DNA from: Bacteroidales bacterium
GTDB taxonomy: Bacteria > Bacteroidota > Bacteroidia > Bacteroidales > WCHB1-69
Assembly: GCA_017544105.1 (NCBI GenBank)
Contig: JAFYEU010000141.1
Span: forward strand, 1-51,143
DNA: 51,143 bases
Reading direction: 5' to 3'
Below are positions 24,837-34,297 of the stretch, piece by piece; position 1 is the stretch's first letter; each line of letters opens with the position of its first letter. The position numbers and the translations under genes were made by a program. The notes beneath the pieces were generated by a model, which saw only the letters and a program-made list of their open reading frames with translations, was not told where the DNA came from and did not search any database.

Positions 24837-26624
24837 ATGGAAGCATTGAAACACGAATGTGGGATAGCCATGGTTCGGCTGCTCAAGCCGTTGGCATTCT
24901 ACGAGAACAAATATGGCGACAGTCATTATGCCCTGGGCAAGCTCTACCTGATGATGGAGAAGCAGCACAACCGAGGGCAGGAGGGTGCCGGTGTCGCCTG
25001 CGTCGACATCCACCAGACCCCAGGCCACGAATACATGTACCGAGAGAAAGCGGAGGGCAAGGACGCCATCACCAAGGTGTTCGACACCATACACCGCCAA
25101 ATCACCTCCCCCGACCCTGATGACCCATCTGCAGGACCTGCCTTCACCGGCGAACTGTACATGGGTCATCTTCGTTATTCCACTACCGGAAAGGGAGGCC
25201 TTAAATTCGTGCACCCGTTTCTCCGCCGCAACAACTGGCGGGCCAAGAACCTTTGTCTGTGCGGCAACTTCAACATGACCAACATTAACGAGGTATTCGA
25301 CTATCTCACCTCCAAAGGCCAGTGCCCCCGTGTATATAGCGACACCTACATCCTGCTTGAGTTGATGGGACACCGCCTCGACCGCGAGGTGGAGCGCTGC
25401 TATCAGGAAGCCATCGCCTTGGGACTGGAGGGGCAGCAGGTGACCGACTATATTGACGATCACGTGGACATGGTCCCGGTCTTGAAAACCACCCTCACGC
25501 ATTTTGACGGCGGCTATGTGATGTGCGGCATGACGGGCAGCGGCGAGATGTTCGCCATGCGCGACCCGTGGGGAATCCGCCCCGCCTTCTTCTATCGGGA
25601 CGAGGAGATCTGCGCCATCACCAGCGAGCGCCCTGTTCTGCAGACCACCTTCGACCTGCAGCAGGAATCCATCCGGGAACTCATGCCGGGCCAGGCCATC
25701 ATCATCAACCGGAAGGGAGAGATCCGGCTGGAACAGGTGATGCCGACCGAAGGATATGCCGCCTGCTCCTTCGAGCGGATCTACTTCAGCCGCGGCAACG
25801 ACAGTGACATCCACCAGGAACGCAAGAGGCTGGGAGCCCAGCTTCGCGACCAGATCCTGGCCGCCATTGACGGAGACGTGGAAAACACTGTCTTCTCCTA
25901 CATCCCCAACACCGCGGAAGTGGCTTACCACGGCATGGTGGAAGGCATCCGCACCATCGCACCGAATGTGCGTGCCGAAAAAGTGGTTTGGAAAGACATC
26001 AAGTTGCGGACCTTTATCACCGAAGGCAGCACCCGCAATGACCTGGCGGCACATGTCTATGACATCACCTTCAACTCCATCCGTCCCGACATCGACAACC
26101 TGGTAGTCATTGACGACAGCATCGTGCGGGGCACAACCATGCGGGAGAGCATACTCAAGATCCTGAACCGACTGCATCCGAAGAAAATCGTGGTGGTCAG
26201 CTCCGCCCCGCAGATCCGCTATCCTGACTTCTACGGCATCGACATGGGCCGTATCGGGGAGTTCATCGCCTTCCAGGCCTGCATCTCCCTGTTAAAAGAA
26301 CGGAAAATGGAGTCTTTGGTGGAGCAGGTTTATCATGGCTGTCTACAAAACCAAGAGGGTGCACTCCGCCAGCTCTATGAACCGTTTTCGGCGGAAGAAC
26401 TCAACGCCAAAATGGTCGAGTTGTTGAGACCTGCGGATGTGAACTGCCCGATCGAGTTGGTCTTCCAATCGCTGGAAGGACTCCACAAAGCCATTCCCAA
26501 TCATCCCGGCGACTGGTATTTCTCGGGTCGTTATCCTACCCCCGGGGGTGCCCGTCTGGCTTGCCAGAGTTTTGTGGAATGGTATGAAAAGAGCTGGCCA
26601 ACCGGCTCACAACCTAATCATTAA
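24837..26624 (+). CDS. purF: Amidophosphoribosyltransferase (long PurF-like form)
   Basis: A 595-residue class II glutamine amidotransferase joined to a phosphoribosyltransferase. The expected nucleophile is Cys8 (HECGIAMV), exposed if the first seven residues are cleaved. The glutaminase continues with NRGQEGAG, MGHLRYSTTG and LCGNFN. The PRPP-binding motif VVIDDSIVRGTT is at residues 423-434. PurF makes phosphoribosylamine, the first step of purine synthesis. This protein is about 100 residues longer than E. coli PurF, with an extra C-terminal region after the PRTase, a form known in Bacteroidetes. It is followed after 26 bp by pyrG. Confidence 0.9.
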   Translation: MEALKHECGIAMVRLLKPLAFYENKYGDSHYALGKLYLMMEKQHNRGQEGAGVACVDIHQTPGHEYMYREKAEGKDAITKVFDTIHRQITSPDPDDPSAGPAFTGELYMGHLRYSTTGKGGLKFVHPFLRRNNWRAKNLCLCGNFNMTNINEVFDYLTSKGQCPRVYSDTYILLELMGHRLDREVERCYQEAIALGLEGQQVTDYIDDHVDMVPVLKTTLTHFDGGYVMCGMTGSGEMFAMRDPWGIRPAFFYRDEEICAITSERPVLQTTFDLQQESIRELMPGQAIIINRKGEIRLEQVMPTEGYAACSFERIYFSRGNDSDIHQERKRLGAQLRDQILAAIDGDVENTVFSYIPNTAEVAYHGMVEGIRTIAPNVRAEKVVWKDIKLRTFITEGSTRNDLAAHVYDITFNSIRPDIDNLVVIDDSIVRGTTMRESILKILNRLHPKKIVVVSSAPQIRYPDFYGIDMGRIGEFIAFQACISLLKERKMESLVEQVYHGCLQNQEGALRQLYEPFSAEELNAKMVELLRPADVNCPIELVFQSLEGLHKAIPNHPGDWYFSGRYPTPGGARLACQSFVEWYEKSWPTGSQPNH

Positions 26625-26650
26625 TTGACAACAACAAACTGACATTAAAT

Positions 26651-28234
26651 ATGAAACGCTATATTTTTGTAACAGGAGGCGTAGTCTCCTCTTTAGGCAA
26701 GGGCATTATCTCGGCCAGTATCGGCAAGCTGCTGCAGGCGCGCGGATACTCCATCACCATCCAGAAGTTTGATCCATACATCAACATAGACCCCGGCACG
26801 CTGAACCCCTACGAGCATGGGGAGTGCTACGTGACGGTCGATGGCATGGAGACCGACCTGGACTTGGGTCATTATGAGCGCTTTACGGGCATCCAGACCA
26901 CCCGGAACAACTCCATCACGACGGGCAGGATCTACAAGACGGTCATCGACAAGGAGCGTCATGGCGACTATCTGGGCAAGACCATCCAGGTGGTGCCCCA
27001 TATCACGGACGAGATCAAGCGCCGGATGTTGCGTGACGATGATGTGGACTTTGTGATTTCAGAGATCGGCGGCACCATCGGCGACATTGAGTCGGCTCCC
27101 TTCTTGGAGGCCATCCGCCAACTGAAGTGGGAGTTGGGCGACCGCGCTGTCAGCATACACCTCACCTATGTGCCCTACCTGAAGGCTGCCGACGAACTCA
27201 AGACGAAGCCCACGCAGCACTCCGTCAAGGAGATGCAGAGTGCCGGCATCCAACCCGACGTGCTCGTCCTACGCACCGAAAAGCACCTCTCCGACAGCAT
27301 CCGTCAGAAGGTAGCCTCCTTCTGCAATGTGGAACTGGAATGCGTGGTGCAGAGCGAAGACCTGCCCAGCATCTATGAAGTCCCCGTCAACATGCAGCGA
27401 CAGGGATTGGATGCCGCCATCCTGCGGAAATTCAATGTGCCGGTAGGCGAAGCCCCCGACATGAAGGCCTGGCACCATTTTCTGGAGCTACAAGAGACCG
27501 CCCAAAAGGAGGTGCATGTGGGCTTGGTGGGCAAATACGACCTGCAGGATGCCTACAAGAGCATTCGGGAGAGCCTTCATCTGGCAGGGACCTATAACCA
27601 TGTGAAGGTGAAGATTGACTTCATCAACAGCGAGACCATCTCCGAAGCGAATGTGGAAGAGAAGCTATCCCAAGTGTCTGGAGTGTTGATCTGTCCCGGC
27701 TTCGGGCAACGGGGCATCGAGGGTAAAATCATTGCGGTACAGCATGCCCGCACCCATAACCTCCCCATCTTTGGCATCTGCTTAGGCATGCAGATGATGG
27801 TCATTGAGTTTGCCCGTAACGTGTTGCATTACCCGGATGCTAATTCTGCGGAGATGGATTCAACCACCCCGCATAATGTGATAGACCTGATGGAAGAGCA
27901 GAAAACGGTGACCAACATGGGCGGCACCATGCGCTTGGGAGCGTACGACTGCACCCTCCGCGCCGGCAGCCGGGTGGCTGACATCTACGGGACACTCCAG
28001 ATCAGCGAGCGGCACCGTCACCGCTATGAGTTCAACAACCGGTACAAAGAGGAATACGAGCAGCACGGCATGCAGTGTGTCGGAGTAAATCCGGACAACG
28101 GATTGGTGGAAATTGTGGAGATTCCAGACCATCGCTGGTTCATCGGAACGCAGTTCCATCCCGAATACGCCAGCACTGTGCTACAGCCTCACCCTCTCTT
28201 CATGAGCTTCATCCAAGAGGTTTCCAAGCAGTAG
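26651..28234 (+). CDS. pyrG: CTP synthase
   Basis: A 527-residue CTP synthase, which aminates UTP to CTP using glutamine. The N-terminal synthetase domain begins MKRYIFVTGGVVSSLGKG and contains EHGECYVT and the SEIGGTIGDIES segment. The C-terminal glutaminase has the Cys377 nucleophile in GICLGMQ and the His503/Glu505 pair in QFHPEY. Length is slightly below the usual 535-545. It is probably co-transcribed with the PurF-like gene, joining purine and pyrimidine supply. It is convergent with xylE, with only 6 bp between stop codons. Confidence 0.97.
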   Translation: MKRYIFVTGGVVSSLGKGIISASIGKLLQARGYSITIQKFDPYINIDPGTLNPYEHGECYVTVDGMETDLDLGHYERFTGIQTTRNNSITTGRIYKTVIDKERHGDYLGKTIQVVPHITDEIKRRMLRDDDVDFVISEIGGTIGDIESAPFLEAIRQLKWELGDRAVSIHLTYVPYLKAADELKTKPTQHSVKEMQSAGIQPDVLVLRTEKHLSDSIRQKVASFCNVELECVVQSEDLPSIYEVPVNMQRQGLDAAILRKFNVPVGEAPDMKAWHHFLELQETAQKEVHVGLVGKYDLQDAYKSIRESLHLAGTYNHVKVKIDFINSETISEANVEEKLSQVSGVLICPGFGQRGIEGKIIAVQHARTHNLPIFGICLGMQMMVIEFARNVLHYPDANSAEMDSTTPHNVIDLMEEQKTVTNMGGTMRLGAYDCTLRAGSRVADIYGTLQISERHRHRYEFNNRYKEEYEQHGMQCVGVNPDNGLVEIVEIPDHRWFIGTQFHPEYASTVLQPHPLFMSFIQEVSKQ

Positions 28235-28240
28235 CATCTC

Positions 28241-29794
28241 TTATTTAGCTCTATTCTTCCAGTATTGCTCCATCTCCTCCAGCGATTTGCCGGTGGTCTC
28301 AGGCACCATTTTCCAGATGAAGAGGGCCGCGAGCACACCCATCAGTCCGTAAATCCAGTAGGAAAAGCCGTGGTTGAACACAGCGGTGAGCGTTTCGTTC
28401 TTGTCCAGCATCGGGAAGGTCCAGGATACCAAGAAGTTGGAAATCCATTGCGAGGCAACAGCCACAGCCATCACCATGGAGCGGATGGAGTTAGGGAAGA
28501 TTTCCGACAACAGCACCCAGCAGACGGGTCCCCAGGACATGGCGAAGCCGGCCGTATAGACCAACATGCAGACGAGGGAGCCCACACCGACGCTGTGCGT
28601 GTAGAAGGTGGTGCCGAGAATGAACATGGAGAGCGCCATCACCAGGGCGCCGATGATCATCAGAGGACGACGGCCGAACTTGTCCACGGTGAGGATGGCA
28701 AGGATGGTAAAGGAGAGGTTGACAGCCCCCACGACGATTTGCTGCAGGAGGGCGGTGTCGGTAGCCGCGCCCATCGTCTTGAAGATCTCGGGCGCATAGT
28801 AAAGCACCACGTTGATGCCGATAAATTGCTGTAGGGAAGCCAAGAGTACGCCCACCACGATAATGCCGAGGCCATAATGGCGTATCGGGATAATCAGCGA
28901 GACGAGGAAGCTGACCAGCAGGGAAATCTCCAAGGCGCTGTGAACAGAACACAGTTTCAGGATCAGATAGCCTGCGACAAACAGGATAAGCCAGTCGAGC
29001 ATGAAGAGATAGAAGGCTCGCATAGACTGCCCTTTCTCGTTCAGGCTAGCGCGAATCGCCGACATCTCCTTCTCAGCATCATCGCCGGCGATCCTGCGCA
29101 GCACGTGGAGGGCTTTCGTCTCGCGGCCACGCATGACGAGATAGCGGGGCGTCTCGGGCACGAAAAAGAGCGCCACGAGGAATATGCCCGCCGGGATCAT
29201 TTCAGAGGCGAACATCTGCCGCCAGCCGATGGTATGCAGCCATGTGGCATCACCGCGCTGCGCGATGTTGTAGTTCACAAAGTAAATGATCAACATACCG
29301 AGAATGATGGCGAACTGGTTCAGGGAGACCAACATGCCACGCCGATTGGAGGGCGCGATTTCGGCAATGTACATCGGCGAAAGCATAGAGGCAATGCCCA
29401 CACCCACGCCGCCGCTGATGCGGTAAAATACAAAATGGTTGATAAAATGGTAGTCTCCATCACCTGGCATCCCCCAGAAAATTTCGGGCCATGCCGACCG
29501 AATGGCAGAGAGCAGGAAGAGAATCGCAGCAATCATCAGGGCAGGCTTGCGGCCAAGCTTCTGCGACAGCCAACCGGCAAGACAGGCTCCTATAATACAG
29601 CCTATCAGGGCACTGCTCACCACAAAGCCTTCCAGCGCATTAGCTTGCGCCGCTGGAAGATGCTGCGGATCAATAAAGAAGACGCGCAACGACTCCACCG
29701 TGCCAGAGATCACCGCTGTATCGTAACCAAATAAAAGTCCTCCCATGGTAGCCACCAAAGTCAACGCCAAAATGTAAAGCTTGTTGTTCTTCAT
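28241..29794 (-). CDS. xylE: Sugar:H+ symporter of the XylE type (MFS)
   Basis: A 517-residue sugar porter with 12 predicted membrane helices. Signatures seen: GGLLFGYDTAVISG in helix 1, RxxGGVGVG-type region near RISGGVGVGIASM, PETPRYLVMRGR after helix 6, the substrate motif QQFIGINVVLYY, and PETTGKSLEEME at the end. The long insertion in the first periplasmic loop and overall length match XylE, a D-xylose/H+ symporter. The gene xylA, 570 bp upstream on the same strand, supports xylose as substrate, although glucose or arabinose cannot be excluded. Confidence 0.9.
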   Translation of the reverse strand: MKNNKLYILALTLVATMGGLLFGYDTAVISGTVESLRVFFIDPQHLPAAQANALEGFVVSSALIGCIIGACLAGWLSQKLGRKPALMIAAILFLLSAIRSAWPEIFWGMPGDGDYHFINHFVFYRISGGVGVGIASMLSPMYIAEIAPSNRRGMLVSLNQFAIILGMLIIYFVNYNIAQRGDATWLHTIGWRQMFASEMIPAGIFLVALFFVPETPRYLVMRGRETKALHVLRRIAGDDAEKEMSAIRASLNEKGQSMRAFYLFMLDWLILFVAGYLILKLCSVHSALEISLLVSFLVSLIIPIRHYGLGIIVVGVLLASLQQFIGINVVLYYAPEIFKTMGAATDTALLQQIVVGAVNLSFTILAILTVDKFGRRPLMIIGALVMALSMFILGTTFYTHSVGVGSLVCMLVYTAGFAMSWGPVCWVLLSEIFPNSIRSMVMAVAVASQWISNFLVSWTFPMLDKNETLTAVFNHGFSYWIYGLMGVLAALFIWKMVPETTGKSLEEMEQYWKNRAK

Positions 29795-29821
29795 ATCTGC
29801 CTGTCGTGATTAAGAAAGTTG

Positions 29822-29829
29822 CAAAAGTA
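29822..29829 (-). promoter_or_regulatory. -7 element for xylE
   Basis: Minus-strand TACTTTTG with a TTG 20 nt further upstream, 28 bp before the xylE start. Confidence 0.6.
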
Positions 29830-29892
29830 AAAAAAAACACGACGAGCTGCAACCCTCTGTTTTTTTTGCATCATCCCTATAAACATAAATGT

Positions 29893-29900
29893 TATTTTTG
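29893..29900 (+). promoter_or_regulatory. -7 element for small lipoprotein gene
   Basis: TATTTTTG, 83 bp before the lipoprotein start, leaving a leader that holds a short ORF and a GGACTTC/GAAGTCC inverted repeat. Confidence 0.6.
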
Positions 29901-29918
29901 CAGCGTCGTATTTTTCGG

Positions 29919-29990
29919 ATGATGTTCAAAGGACTTCGCATCATTCGCGAATTCGGCGTTATGAGTAAAAAACTAGAAGTCCATGATTAA
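29919..29990 (+). CDS. Possible 23-codon leader ORF
   Basis: In the lipoprotein leader an ATG opens a 23-codon frame ending TAA. It overlaps the lipoprotein ATG (29983) by 8 bases in another frame. The peptide is basic (MMFKGLRIIREFGVMSKKLE). It has no family and may be chance; the overlap would allow coupling. Confidence 0.2.
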   Translation: MMFKGLRIIREFGVMSKKLEVHD

Positions 29991-30228
29991 AGATATGAAG
30001 AAAGTACTGCTTATGGCTGTTGTTGCCGGTATGTTTGTCTTCGCTGGTTGCTCCAAAACCAGAACCTGCACCTGCGTCACCACGCAAGCACTGACAGGCG
30101 AGGCCCCCGTCGTCACCACCACCACGCTGACTATCGACAAAGGTCACTGCGAGGATATGAACGCCACGCAAACGATGAGTGCTGATGGCGACACCTACAC
30201 TCAAACCATCGAGTGTACCGAGCAATAG
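29983..30228 (+). CDS. Small lipoprotein of unknown function (81 aa)
   Basis: A lipoprotein signal (MKKVLLMAVVAGMFVFAGC, with the Cys as lipid anchor) precedes a mature part of about 60 residues rich in Thr: TRTCTCVTTQALTGE, TTTTLTIDKGHCEDMN and a final Cys-containing IECTEQ. Four cysteines after the lipid Cys (CTC, HC, EC) could form disulfides. The second ATG (29995) may be the real start. No family is recognised. It stands between xylE and xylA on the opposite strand and ends before a very long hairpin. Confidence 0.7.
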   Translation: MIKDMKKVLLMAVVAGMFVFAGCSKTRTCTCVTTQALTGEAPVVTTTTLTIDKGHCEDMNATQTMSADGDTYTQTIECTEQ

Positions 30229-30262
30229 CCTCTTAAGTTCTGGCGGGTTCCATCCTTTAGAG

Positions 30263-30329
30263 CCTGCGTTCCTAAAAAACATGAGGGTGACTCTTTTCAG
30301 AGCACCCTCATGTTTTTTAGGAACGCAGG
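30263..30329. terminator. 27-bp perfect inverted repeat, bidirectional terminator
   Basis: Two 27-nt arms (30263-30289 and 30303-30329) are perfectly complementary. The inner part CATGAGGGTG/CACCCTCATG is followed on each strand by a six-T run that is itself within the stem; the outer part adds CCTGCGTTCC/GGAACGCAGG. The loop can add four more pairs (CTCT/AGAG). It lies between the convergent lipoprotein and xylA genes. Confidence 0.88.
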
Positions 30330-30366
30330 GCGATTCTCAAGCCGCACGCGTATGACTGGCAAACTT

Positions 30367-31695
30367 TTAGATATACATGTTCACAATCATCTCATACAGC
30401 TCCTGCTGTCCGCTGATTTGTTGCGGCTCAGGTAGTTGCATGGCAATACGGCGCATATCTTCCAGCGTCAGCTTACCCTCTTCAAAGACCTTCCCGTCGC
30501 CTTGATCAAAGGAGGCATAGCGGTGGGCGCGCATCTTCAAGAGGTCGGAGTTTTCGATAATGGCCGCGGCGGCAAGCAGGGCACGTGCGAAGGCGTCCAT
30601 GCCACTGATATGGGCATAGAAGAGATCCTCCAAGTCGGTGGAGTTGCGACGCGTCTTGGCATCGAAGTTGGTGCCACCGGTGGTAAAGCCGCCACCCTGC
30701 AGGATGACCAACCAGGCCATCGTCAACTCGTAGATGTCAATGGGGAACTGATCAGTATCCCAGCCATTCTGATAGTCACCCCGGTTGATGTCGATACTGC
30801 ACAACATGCCCGCATCGGCGGCGCACTGCAATTCGTGTTCAAAGGTATGGCCAGCCAGCGTGGCATGGTTCACCTCAATGTTCAGGGCGAAATCTTTGTC
30901 CAGTCCATAGTGCCGCAGAAAGCCGATGACCGTTTCGGCATCCACATCATACTGGTGCTTGGTCGGCTCCATCGGTTTCGGCTCCACGAGAAAGGTACCT
31001 TTAAAGCCATTCTTGCGACCATAGTCGCGTGCCATCGTCAGCATCCTGGCCAAATGCTCTTTCTCGCGCTTCATGTCGGTGTTGAGCAGGGACATATAGC
31101 CCTCTCGCCCGCCCCAGAAGACGTAGTTCTGACCGCCGAGCGCAATACACGCATCAATGGCGTTCTTGATTTGCGTGGCAGCAAACGTCGTGACATGGAA
31201 GTCGGGATTGGTGGCCGCACCGTTCATATAGCGCTTATGCCCGAACACGTTGGCCGTGGACCAGAGCAGTTTCTGTCCAGTAGCTTGTTGCAACTCCTTG
31301 GCGTGCTCCACCATTGTGGCGAGCCGTTTTTCAAATTCCGCCAGGGTATCACCAGGTTCTACGACATCCACATCGTGGAAACAATAGTACGGGATCGAGC
31401 ACTTGGTCATGAACTCGAAGGCCGCATCCATCTTGAGTTTGGCGCGGGAGATCGGGTCGGTGGCGTTGTTCCACGGGAAGGTTTTGGTAGGTCCGCCGAA
31501 CTGGTCGACGCCATCGGCGCACAGTGTGTGCCAGTAAGCCATGGCAAACTTGAGATGCTCCTTCATGGTCTTGCCCAACACCACACGGTTTTCGTCATAA
31601 TAATGGAAAGCTAACGGATTCTTGGATTCCTTGCCTTCGAATTGGATTTTCCCGATGTTTGGGAAAAATGCGGTTTTGCCTTGATAGAAATTCAT
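30367..31695 (-). CDS. xylA: Xylose isomerase
   Basis: A 442-residue xylose isomerase (class II length), which converts D-xylose to D-xylulose in the cytoplasm. Both family signatures are present: [14 protein letters not shown] and [18 protein letters not shown], supplying metal-binding Glu and His residues. Also seen are [13 protein letters not shown] and [15 protein letters not shown]. With XylE and XylB in the same window it completes the isomerase route for xylose. The untranslated leader contains repeated GATAGAT units. Confidence 0.97.
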   Translation of the reverse strand: MNFYQGKTAFFPNIGKIQFEGKESKNPLAFHYYDENRVVLGKTMKEHLKFAMAYWHTLCADGVDQFGGPTKTFPWNNATDPISRAKLKMDAAFEFMTKCSIPYYCFHDVDVVEPGDTLAEFEKRLATMVEHAKELQQATGQKLLWSTANVFGHKRYMNGAATNPDFHVTTFAATQIKNAIDACIALGGQNYVFWGGREGYMSLLNTDMKREKEHLARMLTMARDYGRKNGFKGTFLVEPKPMEPTKHQYDVDAETVIGFLRHYGLDKDFALNIEVNHATLAGHTFEHELQCAADAGMLCSIDINRGDYQNGWDTDQFPIDIYELTMAWLVILQGGGFTTGGTNFDAKTRRNSTDLEDLFYAHISGMDAFARALLAAAAIIENSDLLKMRAHRYASFDQGDGKVFEEGKLTLEDMRRIAMQLPEPQQISGQQELYEMIVNMYI

Positions 31696-31740
31696 GATAG
31701 ATGATAGATATTAGATGACGGATGATAGATTGAAGAGGAT
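31696..31740. repeat. Degenerate GATAGAT repeats in xylA leader
   Basis: The sequence between the xylA start and its promoter is built from imperfect repeats of ATGATAGAT / GATGATAGAT, with at least three copies. The function is unknown; it is likely a slippage-born spacer. Confidence 0.5.
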
Positions 31741-31783
31741 AGTTGACGGAGTAGGTAGAGTAAAGATGAGGACTATGAGAAGG

Positions 31784-31791
31784 CAAAAGTA
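31784..31791 (-). promoter_or_regulatory. -7 element for xylA
   Basis: Minus-strand TACTTTTG, 89 bp upstream of the xylA start. Confidence 0.55.
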
Positions 31792-31853
31792 CGATATTTT
31801 TTGAAACAATCCCTATTTTGAGCAAGACCGAAAAAAAGAAATGATATTTTGTC

Positions 31854-31861
31854 TATTTTTG
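31854..31861 (+). promoter_or_regulatory. -7 element for pyrC
   Basis: TATTTTTG, 26 bp before the dihydroorotase start. Confidence 0.6.
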
Positions 31862-31886
31862 CCGTTGCATAATTCAACAACAAGCG

Positions 31887-33242
31887 ATGGAGTATCTCAT
31901 ACAGAACGTTACCATTGTCAATGAAGGCAAGGCCTTCGAGGGCAGTGTGCTCATTTCCGAGGGAATGATTGCCAAGGTTGTGCCTGCCGGGGAAGCATTC
32001 GAGGCACCCTCCGCCACGGTCATAGACGGTCGGGGCAAATATCTGATTCCGGGCATCATTGACGAGCACGTGCACTTTCGGGAGCCGGGCATGACGGCCA
32101 AAGCGGACATCTGGAGTGAGAGCCGGGCCGCTGTTGCGGGCGGTGTGACCTCCGTCATGGAGATGCCCAACACAGTACCGCAGACGACCACCCAGGCTCT
32201 GTTGGAGGAGAAATTCGAGCTGGCAGCGGAGAAGTCTATGGCCAACTACTCCTTCTATCTGGGGGCCACCCACGACAACCTCCAAGAGGTGAGCGCCACC
32301 GACCCCGCAAAGGTATGCGGCATCAAGTTGTTCATGGGCTCCAGCACCGGCAACATGCTGGTGGACGACGACAGCGCCTTGAAGGCCATCTTTCAGGAGG
32401 CGCCCTGTCTCATCGCCGCCCACTGCGAGGAAGAGGAGATCATTCGGAACAATACACAGCACTTCCAGGCATTAGTCAAAGAAGGCAGCGCACAGCCAAC
32501 CGCGAATCTGCACCCGCTCATACGCACGGCAGAAGCCTGCTATCGCTCCTCCGCCAAGGCGGCGGAACTGGCTGCCAAGACGGGCGCGCGCCTGCATATC
32601 ATGCACATCTCCACCCAACGGGAGCTATCGCTCTTCAGCAACAACATCGCCCTGCCAGACAAGAAGATAACTGCGGAGACGTGTCCACATTACCTGTTTT
32701 TTGACGATACGGATTACGATCGATTGGGCTTTGCCATCAAATGCAACCCGGCCATCAAGACAGCAGACGACCGGCAGGCCTTGCGGGAGGCATTAGACAA
32801 CGGACTCATCGACACCATCGGCTCTGACCATGCGCCACACCTTCGGGAGGAGAAGTTCACCGACAACTATTTCTCTGCCAAATCCGGCTTCCCCTCTATC
32901 CAGCACACCTTGCCCATCATGATGCGGGTGGCCGAAGAGACAGGCCTGACACTGGGACAGCTGGTACAACGGATGTGCCACAACCCGGCCATCCTGTATC
33001 AGATTGACCGTCGAGGCTTTATCCGGGAGGGCTATCATGCCGACCTGGCCATCGTGGATATCCATGCCGACTGGCAAATCACCCCCGACAACCTCCACTA
33101 CAAGTGTGGCTGGACACCCTATGTGGGACAAAAGGTCCATGCGCTAGTGACCCACACTTTTGTCAATGGCAATCTAGTGTTCGAAGATGGGGAGTTCCAC
33201 GATGAACATCGGGGAGAGCGCTTGGCATTCCGCCGAAGCTAA
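31887..33242 (+). CDS. pyrC: Dihydroorotase
   Basis: A 451-residue amidohydrolase that closes carbamoyl aspartate to dihydroorotate in pyrimidine synthesis. The metal motif is DEHVHFREPG (His61, His63), followed by MEMPNTVPQTTT, AHCEEEEII, ETCPHYLFFDDTDY and the distal metal/substrate motif SDHAPHLREEKF. Length and the separate, non-ATCase-linked gene place it among class I (long) dihydroorotases; allantoinase is less likely because no allantoin genes are near. Convergent with the YitT-family gene, with a 7-bp gap. Confidence 0.92.
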   Translation: MEYLIQNVTIVNEGKAFEGSVLISEGMIAKVVPAGEAFEAPSATVIDGRGKYLIPGIIDEHVHFREPGMTAKADIWSESRAAVAGGVTSVMEMPNTVPQTTTQALLEEKFELAAEKSMANYSFYLGATHDNLQEVSATDPAKVCGIKLFMGSSTGNMLVDDDSALKAIFQEAPCLIAAHCEEEEIIRNNTQHFQALVKEGSAQPTANLHPLIRTAEACYRSSAKAAELAAKTGARLHIMHISTQRELSLFSNNIALPDKKITAETCPHYLFFDDTDYDRLGFAIKCNPAIKTADDRQALREALDNGLIDTIGSDHAPHLREEKFTDNYFSAKSGFPSIQHTLPIMMRVAEETGLTLGQLVQRMCHNPAILYQIDRRGFIREGYHADLAIVDIHADWQITPDNLHYKCGWTPYVGQKVHALVTHTFVNGNLVFEDGEFHDEHRGERLAFRRS

Positions 33243-33249
33243 CCCAAAC

Positions 33250-34191
33250 CTAACGCTTGTCAGCATGAGTCTTGATATGCTTCTTGTCAAGCCATAAGCC
33301 ATAGACCTCACTGACATTACCAGCCGTGATGAATGCTTTGATCTCATTCTGATTGATGAATGCCATCAGCTGCACAAACTCATCCTTGGTCAGCAAGCTT
33401 TCCAACTCAATGGATTTCTCGTTGGTATAGCCACCCGTCACCTCATACAGCGTGCAGCCGCGCACCAACTCGTCGATGATATAGCGACGGATGCGGTCGT
33501 AGTCTTTGGAGACGATGCAGACGCGCTTTTTGTTGTTAAGGCCTGCGGTGAAGTAATCCACCACCAGACCATTGATCCAGGTGCCGATCAGACCGATGAC
33601 CACCATGTGGAAGGGGTTGATGGCGAAAGCAGTGCAGCAGATGATGGCGCCGGCCACAGACACGGACGCGCCGATGTCGAAATGCAAGTATTTGTTGACA
33701 ATCTTGGCCAGGATGTCCAATCCGCCTGTGGAGGCATTGATTTTGAAGAGGACAGCCTGTGCGGCGCTCAGCAAGAGCACAAAACAGCAAAGGTCAAACC
33801 AAATATCGCCCATAATGGAAGGGACTGCAGCATCCGGCTGGATGAAACGCTCATAGGGGAAATAGGTCTCCAGCACACGCATCATCGGGCCCAGGATCAG
33901 GGCCGTGTAAACGGTTTTGATGCCGAACTCCTTACCAATCAGGAAATAAGCTAAAATTAACAGGATAGCGTTGACCACGAGGATGACCGTGGACACAGGC
34001 AGTGCCACCCCAAAGAGACTTTTGGACACTCCACTGATGACGATGGAGAGACCGGAGATGGTACCGATGATCAGTTTGCTCGGAACCAGAAAGTAATAAA
34101 CCGCGCAAGCAGTAATCATCATACCGACGGTCATAATCAGCAACTCAACCCAGAACTTCTTGGTTTTAAGAATATTAAGAATGTTTTTCAT
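33250..34191 (-). CDS. YitT-family membrane protein (DUF161/DUF2179)
   Basis: A 313-residue inner-membrane protein. Five or six membrane helices (the first about residues 12-34, VELLIMTVGMMITACAVYYF) contain YitT repeats such as LIIGTISGLSIVISG and STGGLDILAKIVN. The C-terminal cytoplasmic DUF2179 domain (about 225-300) has RRYIIDELVRGCTLYEVTGGY and KAFITAGNVSEVYG. The family's role is unsettled. No partner gene is evident. Confidence 0.9.
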   Translation of the reverse strand: MKNILNILKTKKFWVELLIMTVGMMITACAVYYFLVPSKLIIGTISGLSIVISGVSKSLFGVALPVSTVILVVNAILLILAYFLIGKEFGIKTVYTALILGPMMRVLETYFPYERFIQPDAAVPSIMGDIWFDLCCFVLLLSAAQAVLFKINASTGGLDILAKIVNKYLHFDIGASVSVAGAIICCTAFAINPFHMVVIGLIGTWINGLVVDYFTAGLNNKKRVCIVSKDYDRIRRYIIDELVRGCTLYEVTGGYTNEKSIELESLLTKDEFVQLMAFINQNEIKAFITAGNVSEVYGLWLDKKHIKTHADKR

Positions 34192-34232
34192 ATTCAGATT
34201 TTGTTAGTGTGTTAAGAGTATTTTTCAGCGTG

Positions 34233-34240
34233 CAAAGATA
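34233..34240 (-). promoter_or_regulatory. -7 element for YitT gene
   Basis: Minus-strand TATCTTTG, 41 bp upstream of the start codon. Confidence 0.55.
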
Positions 34241-34267
34241 GTATTATTTTTGGCTGGCCCCTTTTTG

Positions 34268-34275
34268 TATTTTTG
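34268..34275 (+). promoter_or_regulatory. -7 element for the sigma-factor fusion gene
   Basis: TATTTTTG, 22 bp before the ATG at 34298. Its position rules out the longer TTG start at 34250. Confidence 0.6.
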
Positions 34276-34297
34276 CGTCATCATAAAAAAAGAGAGC

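Noticed and set aside
24819-26177. 452-residue minus-strand frame opposite the PurF-like gene
   Set aside because: Low-complexity His/Val/Gly-rich translation typical of an antisense shadow; the plus strand carries clear motifs.
31696-31740. GATAGAT repeats as an operator array for a xylose regulator
   Set aside because: The units are irregular in spacing and sequence and lie within the transcribed leader; slippage is a simpler explanation.
34250-34297. Longer TTG start for the sigma-fusion gene
   Set aside because: The -7 element at 34268-34275 lies inside that extension, so the transcript would not contain it.
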